From positions 32,002-96,001 of the forward strand of contig DGYI01000005.1 in NCBI GenBank assembly GCA_002396645.1: DNA of 64,000 nucleotides, read 5' to 3'. The notes beneath the pieces are model-generated. The model had not been told where the DNA came from. It was given only the letters and a program-made list of their open reading frames with translations, and made no database searches. The translations under genes and the position numbers were made by a program. This stretch comes from Firmicutes bacterium UBA5010 (GTDB lineage: Bacteria; Bacillota; Clostridia; Tissierellales; Sedimentibacteraceae). Shown here in pieces: positions 54,484-63,005 of this stretch (position 1 is its first letter; every line of letters begins with the position of its first letter).

Positions 54484-54924
54484 TTGAAAATACATATAAA
54501 TGAGAAAAATTGCCTGCATGATATAGAAATTATAATAAATTGTAAAAAAAATGATGAGAAGGTATTAAAAATAGTATCTATGTTGAATATGCTTGATATG
54601 AAGTTAACAGGCATAAAGAATAATCAGACATATATACTCGATGTGTCCAAAATTCTATACATCGATACAGTGGATAGAAGAACATTTTTTTACACTGAAG
54701 ATGAGGTATATGAGACCTCACTAAAGCTTTATGAGCTTGAAGAACAGCTTAAATCAAGTGATTTTTTCAGAGCCGGCAAATCGATTATAATTAATTTTAA
54801 CCAAATTAAATCTCTTAAGCCTGATATAGACGGCAGAATTTCGGTAACTATGAATAATGATGAAAAGCTGGTTGTTTCAAGACAATATGCTTCAGTTATA
54901 AAAAATAAATTGGAGGTTATATAA
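54484..54924 (+). CDS. LytTR-domain transcriptional regulator
   Basis: A 146-residue protein without a receiver domain. The LytTR DNA-binding part covers about residues 45-146: YILDVSKILYIDTVDRRTFF, then ELEEQL and FFRAGKSIIINFNQI. The start is TTG at 54484, after GGAGGTG. It is first in an operon with a DUF3021 membrane protein, an ABC ATPase and a permease. This set is a known regulatory unit in which DUF3021 proteins hold or modulate the LytTR regulator. It probably controls its own operon. Confidence 0.9.
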   Translation: MKIHINEKNCLHDIEIIINCKKNDEKVLKIVSMLNMLDMKLTGIKNNQTYILDVSKILYIDTVDRRTFFYTEDEVYETSLKLYELEEQLKSSDFFRAGKSIIINFNQIKSLKPDIDGRISVTMNNDEKLVVSRQYASVIKNKLEVI

Positions 54925-54925
54925 G

Positions 54926-55432
54926 ATGAAAGATAAGCTCTTAGACATATATAAGTTTATATCACAGGTATTAATAATATTTTCTGCCACCGTGCTATTC
55001 ATCAGCTTCGTTGGAATTTTTGTAGGAGAATCCGCAAGAGAATATTCTACTATGTTTAGCCTGGGAAGTAAAGGAATAGCCTTTGATACTGTATTGCAGA
55101 TACTTTTGTCATCGATAGTAATTTCGTCAATAGATAAAATATTCCTTTCAGAAAAAATATTAAAGAAGCTAAGCGGGTTATGGAAAAGAATTTTGATGAT
55201 TATAAGCATTATAGCGGTAATAGTTATTTTTATTATATGCTTTAAATGGTTTCCGGTAAATCTTGCAGAAGCATGGATAGGATTTTTTGTGTCATTTGTA
55301 GGATTCTTTACTGTAAGCACAGCAGTAATGCTGACAAAAACAAAGCGCGAAGCTAAAAAATATGATGAACTTTTGGAAAACTATAAAAAAAGACATGTTG
55401 AAGGGGGAGATAGACGAAATGAAGGTAATTGA
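54926..55432 (+). CDS. DUF3021 family membrane protein
   Basis: A 168-residue protein with four transmembrane segments, the last around GFFVSFVGFFTVSTAVMLT, and a short basic tail. Size, topology and position after a LytTR gene identify DUF3021. It probably regulates the LytTR protein. Its end overlaps the start of the ATPase gene by 14 bp, so translation is coupled. Confidence 0.85.
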   Translation: MKDKLLDIYKFISQVLIIFSATVLFISFVGIFVGESAREYSTMFSLGSKGIAFDTVLQILLSSIVISSIDKIFLSEKILKKLSGLWKRILMIISIIAVIVIFIICFKWFPVNLAEAWIGFFVSFVGFFTVSTAVMLTKTKREAKKYDELLENYKKRHVEGGDRRNEGN

Positions 55433-56264
55433 AATAAGCAATATCACAAAAAGCTTTTCAGATAAAAAAGTGTTGGATAACTTAAATTTAAGCATTGAAA
55501 AAGGTGAGATATTAGGCTTGTTGGGTCCTTCGGGAGCGGGAAAAACGACATTGATAAAAATATTAACCGGACAGATAAAGGCTGATTGCGGATGTGCAAA
55601 GCTTTTTGGAGAAAACTGCGATAAATTATCCCCCGAAGTCTATTCAAATATCGGTGTAGTCATGGATAACAGCGGATTGTACGGAAGATTGAGCTGCTAT
55701 GACAATTTAAAGCTTTTTGCTCAAGTATTTAATATCGATAAATCCTATATAAATGAGGTTTTAGATAAAGTTGAACTTGTAAGCGCTAAAAAAACACCGG
55801 CAGATAAACTTTCAAAGGGTATGAGGGGCAGATTAATATTGGCAAGAGCCATTCTGCATAAGCCTGAGCTTTTGTTTTTAGACGAACCGACGAGCGGCTT
55901 AGATCCCGCTACGACCGGGAAAATACATGAGCTTATTTTTGAACTGAAAAAAAGCGGAACCACTATACTTTTAACCACACATGATATGTATGAGGCTACA
56001 AAGCTTTGCGATAATGTGGCATTGCTAAATGAAGGAAAAATAATCGAATACGGAGAACCTCTTAGTATTTGCAGAAAGCACAATCCGGATAACAGTATCC
56101 ATATATTATTAAATGATGGAACAAAACTTAGCTTACAAAATTCAAGTGAAAGTGCTGACGAAATAAAAAGATATTTTGACAATAATCAAATTGTATCTAT
56201 TCATTCGTCGGAGCCAAACCTTGAAACAGTATTTATAAGTCTAACGGGAAGGAGTCTTGTATAA
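55419..56264 (+). CDS. ABC transporter ATP-binding protein
   Basis: The start is ATG at 55419, after GGGGGAG; longer in-frame starts lie in the previous gene. The 281-residue ATPase has Walker A GPSGAGKTT, signature LSKGMRGR and Walker B LLFLDEPTSGLD, typical of antibiotic or lantibiotic exporters with ABC-2 permeases. Its stop overlaps the permease start. It powers export or self-protection under LytTR control. Confidence 0.92.
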   Translation: MKVIEISNITKSFSDKKVLDNLNLSIEKGEILGLLGPSGAGKTTLIKILTGQIKADCGCAKLFGENCDKLSPEVYSNIGVVMDNSGLYGRLSCYDNLKLFAQVFNIDKSYINEVLDKVELVSAKKTPADKLSKGMRGRLILARAILHKPELLFLDEPTSGLDPATTGKIHELIFELKKSGTTILLTTHDMYEATKLCDNVALLNEGKIIEYGEPLSICRKHNPDNSIHILLNDGTKLSLQNSSESADEIKRYFDNNQIVSIHSSEPNLETVFISLTGRSLV

Positions 56265-56971
56265 TGGATAGAATTCGTATAATTTCAGCAATCTTTCAAA
56301 AACAAATGAAGGATTTATTAAAAAATATGCAGGTATTGATATTATTTTTTGTTTATCCTTTAGTTGCACTGATTATGACAACCGCTATGTCAGGAAGTGA
56401 TGAGTTTGGCTCCGAAATATTTTTTGTTTCCATATTTTCAGCTATGCATTGTATATTTACACCTATTGTTTCAATTGTATCGATTATATCTGAGGAGAAG
56501 GAAAAAAATACACTTCGCGCACTTATTATGTCCAATGTGAAATCAACAGACTACTTAATAGGTACAGGAGGATTCGTATTTATCTTTACGGTACTTTCAT
56601 CATTTATATTTTTATATGCTGCTGATTTTACGTTAGGGTCTATGCTAAAGTTTATAATAGCCATATCAATTGCCTGCGTATGTTCAATAGTATTAGGCTT
56701 AAGTATAGGTGGCTTTTCTAAAAATATGACAAGTGCAAATGCTGTAGCAGTGCCTGTTGGCTTGATTTTCTCTTTTTTACCCATGCTTTCGGGATTCAAC
56801 GAAAAAATTGCCGAGGTTTCAAAATTTACTTACGGATATCAAGTAAGCAATCTTATATCAAATGAGGGATATGATATAGGATTTTTGGATTGGTCGATTA
56901 TATTGCTTAACCTGGTAATATTTATACTCATGTTTATATTGGTGTTTAGAAGAAATAAATTGGAAGATTAA
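56264..56971 (+). CDS. ABC-2 type permease
   Basis: A 235-residue membrane protein with six transmembrane segments, including ILFFVYPLVALIMTTAMSG and VAVPVGLIFSFLPML. The soluble loop EEKEKNTLRALIMSNVKSTD is the common ABC-2 motif. It is the last gene of the LytTR-DUF3021-ABC operon. The substrate may be a peptide antibiotic or a lipid. Confidence 0.9.
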   Translation: MDRIRIISAIFQKQMKDLLKNMQVLILFFVYPLVALIMTTAMSGSDEFGSEIFFVSIFSAMHCIFTPIVSIVSIISEEKEKNTLRALIMSNVKSTDYLIGTGGFVFIFTVLSSFIFLYAADFTLGSMLKFIIAISIACVCSIVLGLSIGGFSKNMTSANAVAVPVGLIFSFLPMLSGFNEKIAEVSKFTYGYQVSNLISNEGYDIGFLDWSIILLNLVIFILMFILVFRRNKLED

Positions 56972-57023
56972 AGTAAAATCCCGCAATATCCGAGACAGGT
57001 CAGAATTTTAGGAGATAAAATAT

Positions 57024-57641
57024 ATGAAAAATATTGACCGAATTATTTATTTAATCATAAACTGGATGCTGATAACGAGCATAATAGATGTGATACTTAT
57101 GGGATTTCCGATCCCTAAGTTTTCAAGAAGGAATTATCCGATAAGATATATTATCATAAAGAAAAACCGGATTGATATTCAGAATAATTTTGAATGCGCA
57201 GGATATTCCGCCGCATATATTATGAGACATTTTGATATAGAAGCCACCGGACAGAATATGTACAATATAATGCCAAATAAAATGTACAGCGGACACGTAT
57301 ATCCAAAAGGCATTATAAAATTAATGATGCACCGTGGGTTTAAGGCGTATTACCGTATCGGCAATATCTCTGAATTAAAAAGACAGATTAGCAAGGGCAT
57401 ACCTGTTATTGCGTTTATTAAGGTATATCAAAATAAAAATTACCTGCACTATGTTCCGATTGTGGGATATGATGAAGAAAATTTTTACCTTGCAGAGTCT
57501 CTTGGATATCTTGTTAATGAAGATAATATTTATTATAATCGCAAAATACCAATTAAGGAATTCAAAAGATTATGGGGAACAAATAGTTTAAGAATGCCTC
57601 TTTATCAATATACATATATTGTAATTAGTAAAAATTCATAA
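57024..57641 (+). CDS. C39-like cysteine peptidase with N-terminal membrane segment
   Basis: A 205-residue protein. It begins with a hydrophobic segment (about residues 8-30) and then a papain-like domain of the C39 type: Cys58 in NNFECAGYSAAYIM and His142 in YLHYVPIVGYDEENFYLAE. In bacteriocin systems such domains cut double-glycine leaders, but stand-alone C39-like proteins have other roles. It lies 52 bp after the ABC-2 permease gene with the same direction, so it may belong to that operon, though I see no precursor peptide. ATG at 57024 follows TAGGAG. Confidence 0.78.
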   Translation: MKNIDRIIYLIINWMLITSIIDVILMGFPIPKFSRRNYPIRYIIIKKNRIDIQNNFECAGYSAAYIMRHFDIEATGQNMYNIMPNKMYSGHVYPKGIIKLMMHRGFKAYYRIGNISELKRQISKGIPVIAFIKVYQNKNYLHYVPIVGYDEENFYLAESLGYLVNEDNIYYNRKIPIKEFKRLWGTNSLRMPLYQYTYIVISKNS

Positions 57642-57683
57642 CTACTGTAATTGTTATTATGTATAATTAATAAATATATGAAT

Positions 57684-57726
57684 AAAACAATTGGAAATTA
57701 ATTCAACTTCCAATTGTTTTATTTTT
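57684..57726 (+). terminator. Intrinsic terminator after the C39-like gene
   Basis: AAAACAATTGGAA (57684-57696) and TTCCAATTGTTTT (57708-57720) form a perfect 13-bp stem, followed by ATTTTT. It ends the operon starting at 54484. Confidence 0.85.
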
Positions 57727-57800
57727 AACATATATGAAATTAAGTTATACATAACTTGTCAACAAGAAAAATATTTCATTTTCAAAATATGTATTTTGAT

Positions 57801-57835
57801 GTTATATTGTTATGGGTCTTAAAACGCAATATAAC
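57801..57835. promoter_or_regulatory. Inverted repeat before the DUF169 operon
   Basis: GTTATATTG (57801-57809) and CAATATAAC (57827-57835) are exact 9-bp complements with a 17-nt spacer, about 50 nt before the start codon. CTTGT and ACAAG form a second short palindrome at 57752-57763. One of the two may be an operator for the following operon. Confidence 0.55.
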
Positions 57836-57885
57836 TCGTTAAAAGAAACTTTAATTGCTAAAATATTTGATAAAGGAGGTATACA

Positions 57886-58683
57886 ATGAAGACTGCAAAT
57901 ATTGCAAAAAACGCAATAGACAAAATTACAGCCTCTTTAGAAATTAAAAGAAAAATCGTAGGTGTTAAGTTTTTATTTACAAAAGAGGAATATGAACTTG
58001 CTGATGTAAAGCCTGCTAAGTCCAAAATACCTTATTGTGTTATGGTGAAATTGGCAACAGGTGGGACAGGCTTAAAAGCAACTTTGGAACTGTCAGGATG
58101 CGGCGGAGGAACCAGAGCACTTGGGCTTGAAGAGCCAAGCGCTGATTTTCAATCAGGATGTGAATATAATAGCTTTGGATTATATCAAGACTTAGCTATT
58201 GCAAAGAATGTTGTAAATAATGTCACATTTTGCAAGCATAAAATATATGGAGTCATGACAAAGCCATTGGAAGATTATAATGAAGCTCCTGATGTGGTTA
58301 TTATTGTAACTGATTCCTACAATGCTATGCGTATAATACAGGGGTATACATATAAATACGGAACTCAGACAAACTTTAAACTTGCTGGCAATCAGGCAGT
58401 ATGCTCGGAATGTACGGCTTATCCGTTTGAATCCAACTCAATCAATATGTCAATGTTTTGTTCGGGTACTCGCTATTTATCAGGGTGGAGCAGTGAAGAA
58501 ATCGGAATAGGTTTACCGTATGGGAAGTTTATTCAGACTGCCGATGGTGTTTACTTAAGTGTAAACGGAGCCGAACAAAATAAGGCTAAGGAAAGAATTA
58601 AAGAAAAATTAAAAGATAAAAATTTGCCTGATCCAGGTATTTTTAAAGATGAAGCTTACTTTATAAGAGAGAGTAAGAGCTAA
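57886..58683 (+). CDS. DUF169 family protein
   Basis: A 265-residue soluble protein of DUF169. ELSGCGGGTRALGL, VVIIVTDSYNAMRIIQGYTY and NQAVCSECTAYPFESNSIN are the conserved segments, with Cys residues that may bind a metal or cofactor. The family function is unknown; members are common in anaerobes and archaea. The gene starts an operon with an ABC importer: its stop overlaps the permease start. It may process or sense the imported compound. ATG at 57886 follows AAAGGAGG. Confidence 0.87.
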   Translation: MKTANIAKNAIDKITASLEIKRKIVGVKFLFTKEEYELADVKPAKSKIPYCVMVKLATGGTGLKATLELSGCGGGTRALGLEEPSADFQSGCEYNSFGLYQDLAIAKNVVNNVTFCKHKIYGVMTKPLEDYNEAPDVVIIVTDSYNAMRIIQGYTYKYGTQTNFKLAGNQAVCSECTAYPFESNSINMSMFCSGTRYLSGWSSEEIGIGLPYGKFIQTADGVYLSVNGAEQNKAKERIKEKLKDKNLPDPGIFKDEAYFIRESKS

Positions 58684-59492
58684 TGACTCGGAGAAAATTG
58701 AGAGAAATGAAAAAAAATCAAAATGTTATAATAATCAGGTCCTTAATAATTATTTCCTTTATATTACTTTGGGAATGGGCGGCATCAACCGGTAAAGTAA
58801 GTATGTTCTATACAAGCAAGCCTTCATTAATACTAAAGGACTTAGTACAATTTACTGTAAGCGGAGATTTGGCAAAGCATGCAAGTGTTACCTTAAAAGA
58901 AGCATTTGTTGGATTATTTTACGGAAGTATTATAGGAGTGTCCGTGGGGCTGTTATTCGGACAATTTACAACACTTGGTAAAATATTCAAACCTATGATT
59001 ACAGCTATTCACGGTATACCGCAATTAACATTGGCACCGGTTTATATTCTTTGGTTTGGAATAGGTTATGCTTCAAAGATATTTTTAGCAGGTCTTATGG
59101 TTTTCTTTAATGTCTTCTTTGCAACATATAATGCGATACTTGACATGGAACAAAAGCTGGTTGAGTCAGCCAGTTTGCTCGGGGCTAACAAATTTCAAAT
59201 TTTGATGCATGTAGTTTTACCGACATGTACTCCGTGGATAATTATGGGTATAAGAACCGGGCTTGGCTCTTGTCTTGTCGGGGCAATAGTCGGAGAATAT
59301 ATGGGTGCTTCTGCAGGCTTTGGTTGGATGGTCGCATATGCAACATCATATTTTAATATAAAAAGAGTTATGTCGTGCGTTATAATACTTCTTTTAGTTG
59401 GATTGGGATTAAATTATGTGTTGGATAAGGTTGAAAAATTACTTCTTAAGTGGAGACCTGATATCAATTTATCTATAGGGGAAAAAAATTAA
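58683..59492 (+). CDS. ABC importer permease, SsuC/TauC type
   Basis: A 269-residue membrane protein with six transmembrane segments. VESASLLGANKFQILMHVVL is the EAA loop that contacts the ATPase. The start overlaps the DUF169 stop by one base, so the two are coupled; a later in-frame ATG (MKKNQN) is possible. Together with the next two genes it forms a full importer. Confidence 0.9.
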   Translation: MTRRKLREMKKNQNVIIIRSLIIISFILLWEWAASTGKVSMFYTSKPSLILKDLVQFTVSGDLAKHASVTLKEAFVGLFYGSIIGVSVGLLFGQFTTLGKIFKPMITAIHGIPQLTLAPVYILWFGIGYASKIFLAGLMVFFNVFFATYNAILDMEQKLVESASLLGANKFQILMHVVLPTCTPWIIMGIRTGLGSCLVGAIVGEYMGASAGFGWMVAYATSYFNIKRVMSCVIILLLVGLGLNYVLDKVEKLLLKWRPDINLSIGEKN

Positions 59493-59535
59493 ATTAAAAA
59501 ATTAAATATAAATACAAGAGAGGATTTACATTAAA

Positions 59536-60552
59536 ATGAAAAAAATTATATCAATTTTATTATTATCGCTTATGGTATTTGCAATGTTTACAGGATGTGA
59601 TAAGGCAGATGGAAAAAACAATGACAAAGAATTAACTAAGGTAAGAGTATCTGAGTTTAGAGGTATAAACTGGTCGGCAACTTATGCTGCGGATTTATTG
59701 GGATATTTTGAAGAAGAAGGAATCAAAGTTGAATATGCTATATACAAAGACGGTCCTGTAGCTTTCCAAGGTATGCACGCCGGAGATTCTGATTTCTGTT
59801 TATTATCGGCTGAACCTGTTATGCGTGCATTTGATGAAGGTATGCAATCATATTTTGTATTGACAAATACAAATAACAGAACATACGCTTTTGCAGGAGC
59901 ACCTGAAATAAAAGATGTAAAAGATTTAAAGGGAAAAACAGTATTTGCTGGTATGCCGGGATCTGCGCCTTATTCATTCGTGTTATCAATATTGAGTTCA
60001 GCAGGTCTTTCAGAAAATGACGTGAATTTTATAAATATGGAATACGGTGCTGCGATTGTTGCTTTGGCAGAAGGACAAGTTGATGGAATTTTCTATGATA
60101 TTTACAGTACAAAAGAGTTATTACAGGCAGTTCCGGGTGTTAATGTTTTAGTTGATACAACTAATCCTGAAACGCACAAAGATTTATATAATACAGAATT
60201 TTGTCAAACTACTATAGTTACAAGCACTAAAAAATTTGTTGACGAAAATCCTGAAACTGTACAAAAATTTGTAAATGCTCATGTAAAAGCATTGAAATGG
60301 ATAAATGAACACAGCATAGAAGAAGTAGCTAAATTATTGACTCCTATGTTTGAAGGCATGACAGAAGAAGAATTTGCTGAAAAATTTGCTACTGTAAAAT
60401 CTTCATTCAGTGCAACAGGAGAGATAAACGAAGAAGGATATAAATCAGTAGAAGATTTTTGTTATGAACAAGGACTTATAAAAGAAAGAATAGGATTTGA
60501 AAATATAGTTGCTTCACAATTTGTAAAAAAAGCATTAGAAAATATTAAATAG
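59536..60552 (+). CDS. ABC importer binding lipoprotein, NMT1-like
   Basis: A 338-residue binding protein with a lipobox (TGC, Cys21). VRVSEFRGINWSATYAADLL and EYGAAIVALAEGQVDGIFYD are typical NMT1/SsuA segments. The ligand is unknown. NMT1-type proteins bind sulfonates, pyrimidines or other small molecules. It differs clearly from the binding protein at 27128. ATG at 59536 follows GAGAGGA. Confidence 0.9.
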   Translation: MKKIISILLLSLMVFAMFTGCDKADGKNNDKELTKVRVSEFRGINWSATYAADLLGYFEEEGIKVEYAIYKDGPVAFQGMHAGDSDFCLLSAEPVMRAFDEGMQSYFVLTNTNNRTYAFAGAPEIKDVKDLKGKTVFAGMPGSAPYSFVLSILSSAGLSENDVNFINMEYGAAIVALAEGQVDGIFYDIYSTKELLQAVPGVNVLVDTTNPETHKDLYNTEFCQTTIVTSTKKFVDENPETVQKFVNAHVKALKWINEHSIEEVAKLLTPMFEGMTEEEFAEKFATVKSSFSATGEINEEGYKSVEDFCYEQGLIKERIGFENIVASQFVKKALENIK

Positions 60553-60565
60553 CAAGAGAAAGCTT

Positions 60566-61576
60566 ATGTCATACATTAAATTTGAAAACATAAATAAATA
60601 TTATAATGAGCAGCATGTTTTAAAGGATCTTAATTTAACAATTGAAAAAGGCAGCTTTGTAACACTTTTAGGACCTTCGGGATGTGGAAAGAGCACACTT
60701 TTAAGATGTCTTGCAGGACTTGAAAGTATATCTTCGGGCAGTATGTTTTTGGATGATGAGGATATAACATTTAAAAACCCGAGACAAAGGAATATAGGCA
60801 TGATTTTTCAGCAGTACAGTCTTTTTCCTACAATGACGGTTTATCAGAATATTTCTTTTGGACTTAGAATGAAAAAAGAAAAAAAAGAAACTATAAATAA
60901 ACTTGTAAAAGAGGCATTGAGCTTGGTGCAGCTTGAGGGAAGCGAGAAAAAATTCCCTTCTCAATTGTCGGGAGGAGAGCAGCAAAGAGTAGCTTTGGCA
61001 AGATGTATTGTGACTAAACCCAAGGTTTTATTACTTGATGAGCCTTTTAGCGCAATAGATGCAAAACTCAGAAAATCATTGCAAATTCGTATTAAGGAGA
61101 TACACAGAGAACTTAATATGACATGTGTTTTTGTAACCCATGACCAGGAAGAAGCAATGATTATGTCAGATGTAATTCACCTTATGCACAACGGTGTTAT
61201 AGAGCAGTCAGGAAAACCTGCACAGATCTATTCAAACCCTAAAAATGCGTATGTAGCAAGCTTTATCGGAAGCTATAACATTATGGCTAAAGAAGACATG
61301 ATGAAGTCATTTAACTATGAAGCAGCATCTGAAAAAGTTGCGATAAGACCTGAGATGATAGATATAAGCGAGGAAGAACCACAATATAGTTCAGAGGATA
61401 TTTTTGCAAAGGCTAAAATATCAGATAATATACTTCAAGGAAATATAGTAAGATATTTTGTTGATATTAAGGGATTAAAAATAAAAGTAGATCTTTTGTT
61501 CAATAATTCTAAATTGCTTCAAAATAATCAGGATATATATTTGAAGATAAATAAAGATAATATTATTACATTTTAA
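60566..61576 (+). CDS. ABC importer ATP-binding protein with TOBE-like tail
   Basis: A 336-residue ATPase. Walker A is GPSGCGKST, signature LSGGEQQRV and Walker B VLLLDEPFSAID, with the switch His in VTHD. A C-terminal extension of about 100 residues, after VAIRPEMIDISEE, resembles the TOBE regulatory domain of sulfate, spermidine and molybdate importers. It is the last gene of the DUF169 operon, 13 bp after the binding protein, and ends in a strong terminator. Confidence 0.92.
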   Translation: MSYIKFENINKYYNEQHVLKDLNLTIEKGSFVTLLGPSGCGKSTLLRCLAGLESISSGSMFLDDEDITFKNPRQRNIGMIFQQYSLFPTMTVYQNISFGLRMKKEKKETINKLVKEALSLVQLEGSEKKFPSQLSGGEQQRVALARCIVTKPKVLLLDEPFSAIDAKLRKSLQIRIKEIHRELNMTCVFVTHDQEEAMIMSDVIHLMHNGVIEQSGKPAQIYSNPKNAYVASFIGSYNIMAKEDMMKSFNYEAASEKVAIRPEMIDISEEEPQYSSEDIFAKAKISDNILQGNIVRYFVDIKGLKIKVDLLFNNSKLLQNNQDIYLKINKDNIITF

Positions 61577-61582
61577 ATTTGA

Positions 61583-61623
61583 AAAAACGGATGCTTTGAA
61601 CATTTCAAAGTATCCGTTTTTTA
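61583..61623 (+). terminator. Strong intrinsic terminator
   Basis: AAAAACGGATGCTTTGAA and TTCAAAGTATCCGTTTTT form a stem of about 18 positions with one G-T pair or mismatch, followed by a T-run. It ends the importer operon. Confidence 0.9.
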
Positions 61624-61710
61624 TTAATATTATTAATTTTAAAATAATGTGGAAATATTTCAAAAAATAAGTTAAAATAAAAGTGTGTATTGGGTAGGAG
61701 GAAATGTTAT

Positions 61711-62922
61711 ATGAAATTATGTATAAATGATATATTGTACGCTTTTTCATATGCACTTGATTGTGTTGAGAACGAACTTATAGGTATTGCTTCTCATCAT
61801 TCAAAAAGAGTTGCGTATATTTGCCTGATCCTAGGAGAAAATCTTGGCTTTAACGAATTGCAGCTAAATGATCTTGCAGTATGTGCTGTATTACATGATA
61901 ATGCTTTAACTGAATATATACATGAAGAGGGTATAAACGGGATTGATGTTGTTAATGATAAAGACAAAATTAATGCCGGAGTACATTGTGTTTTAGGTGA
62001 AGATAATCTTAAGAATTTTCCGTTTAACGGAGATGTCAGCGGAGCCATCTTATATCATCATGAAAATTCGGATGGGAGCGGGCCTTTCGGAAAGACTTGG
62101 TTTGAAACTCCGATATATGCTCAATTAATACATATTGCCGACAGGATTGATGCAGAATTTAATTTAGGTTTTTTAACAGAAGAAAAGTACGAGAAAATAT
62201 TAAAATACTTGAATGAAAATAAAAACATTGAATTTTATGAAGACTATGTTGATATGTTTATAGAGAATTTGAGCTATGATGTTTTATTAAAAATGAAGGA
62301 TTTCGAAATTGAGATTTTGTTGGAAGAAAAAATACCAAGGGTTTGTAAAGAATATTCTTTAGAGCAGATAATTATCTTTTCAGATTTTTTTGCCAATATA
62401 ATAGACTATAAATCAGAGTTTACTATGCGCCATTCGGTTAATATAGCAAAAAAGGCTGCTATTATGGCTAAATATTACAGTTGCGATGAGGAAACGACAA
62501 CAAAGCTTTACTTTGCAGGTGCTGTTCATGATATAGGAAAACTTGTCATAGACAAAGATATTCTTGAAAAGCCGGATAAATTAACGGAGAATGAATACAT
62601 ATATATGCAGAATCATGCCTATTATACCTATGAAATACTTAGGAGAATAAGAGGACTTGAGGATATTGCATCATGGGCATCAATGCATCATGAAAAACTT
62701 AACGGAAGCGGGTATCCTTTCGGGAAAACTGCAGATGAATTAGGATTCAAAGAACGTCTGATGGCTTGTCTGGATATATATCAGGCATTGACAGAGACAA
62801 GACCATATAAGGAAGGTCTTAAGCATGATAAGGCAATCAGCATATTAAAGAATATGGCACAGAATAATTTTATAGATGAGTCTATAGTTAATGATATCGA
62901 AATAGCATTTTCCGGAAAGTGA
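61711..62922 (+). CDS. Tandem HD / HD-GYP domain phosphodiesterase
   Basis: The start is ATG at 61711, after TAGGAGG. The 403-residue protein has two HD modules. The first holds HHSKRVAYICLILGENLGF and VLHDNA, with YHHENSDGSGP later. The second has MRHSVNIAKKAAIMAKYY, AGAVHDIGKL and HHEKLNGSGYPFGK, close to the HD-GYP signature. HD-GYP proteins hydrolyse cyclic di-GMP, opposite to the cyclase at 13345. The GYP triplet is SGYP as usual. It stands alone, with a leader RNA and trpS after it. Confidence 0.9.
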   Translation: MKLCINDILYAFSYALDCVENELIGIASHHSKRVAYICLILGENLGFNELQLNDLAVCAVLHDNALTEYIHEEGINGIDVVNDKDKINAGVHCVLGEDNLKNFPFNGDVSGAILYHHENSDGSGPFGKTWFETPIYAQLIHIADRIDAEFNLGFLTEEKYEKILKYLNENKNIEFYEDYVDMFIENLSYDVLLKMKDFEIEILLEEKIPRVCKEYSLEQIIIFSDFFANIIDYKSEFTMRHSVNIAKKAAIMAKYYSCDEETTTKLYFAGAVHDIGKLVIDKDILEKPDKLTENEYIYMQNHAYYTYEILRRIRGLEDIASWASMHHEKLNGSGYPFGKTADELGFKERLMACLDIYQALTETRPYKEGLKHDKAISILKNMAQNNFIDESIVNDIEIAFSGK

Positions 62923-62936
62923 AAAATAAATAATGT

Positions 62937-62998
62937 AAGGATAAGCACCGGGCCCATGCACAAGTGTTTCATGGGATTTTGTGAAATCGGTGTATGGG
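62937..62998 (+). ncRNA. Candidate cis-regulatory leader RNA, copy 2
   Basis: A 62-nt close relative of the leader at 52692. The outer stem CACCG (62946-62950) with CGGTG (62988-62992) is fully Watson-Crick here where copy 1 has a G-T pair. The inner stem CCCATG (62953-62958) with CATGGG (62970-62975) is unchanged. CCCATGCAC (62953-62961) can instead pair with GTGTATGGG (62990-62998), the only candidate ribosome binding site, 7 nt before the trpS start. The alternative pairing is kept in both copies despite changes in that arm. Confidence 0.72.
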
Positions 62999-63005
62999 TA
63001 TAATT

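Noticed and set aside
55745..56182. A 145-codon minus-strand frame
   Set aside because: It is fully covered by the ABC ATPase gene on the plus strand, with no supporting motif or binding site.
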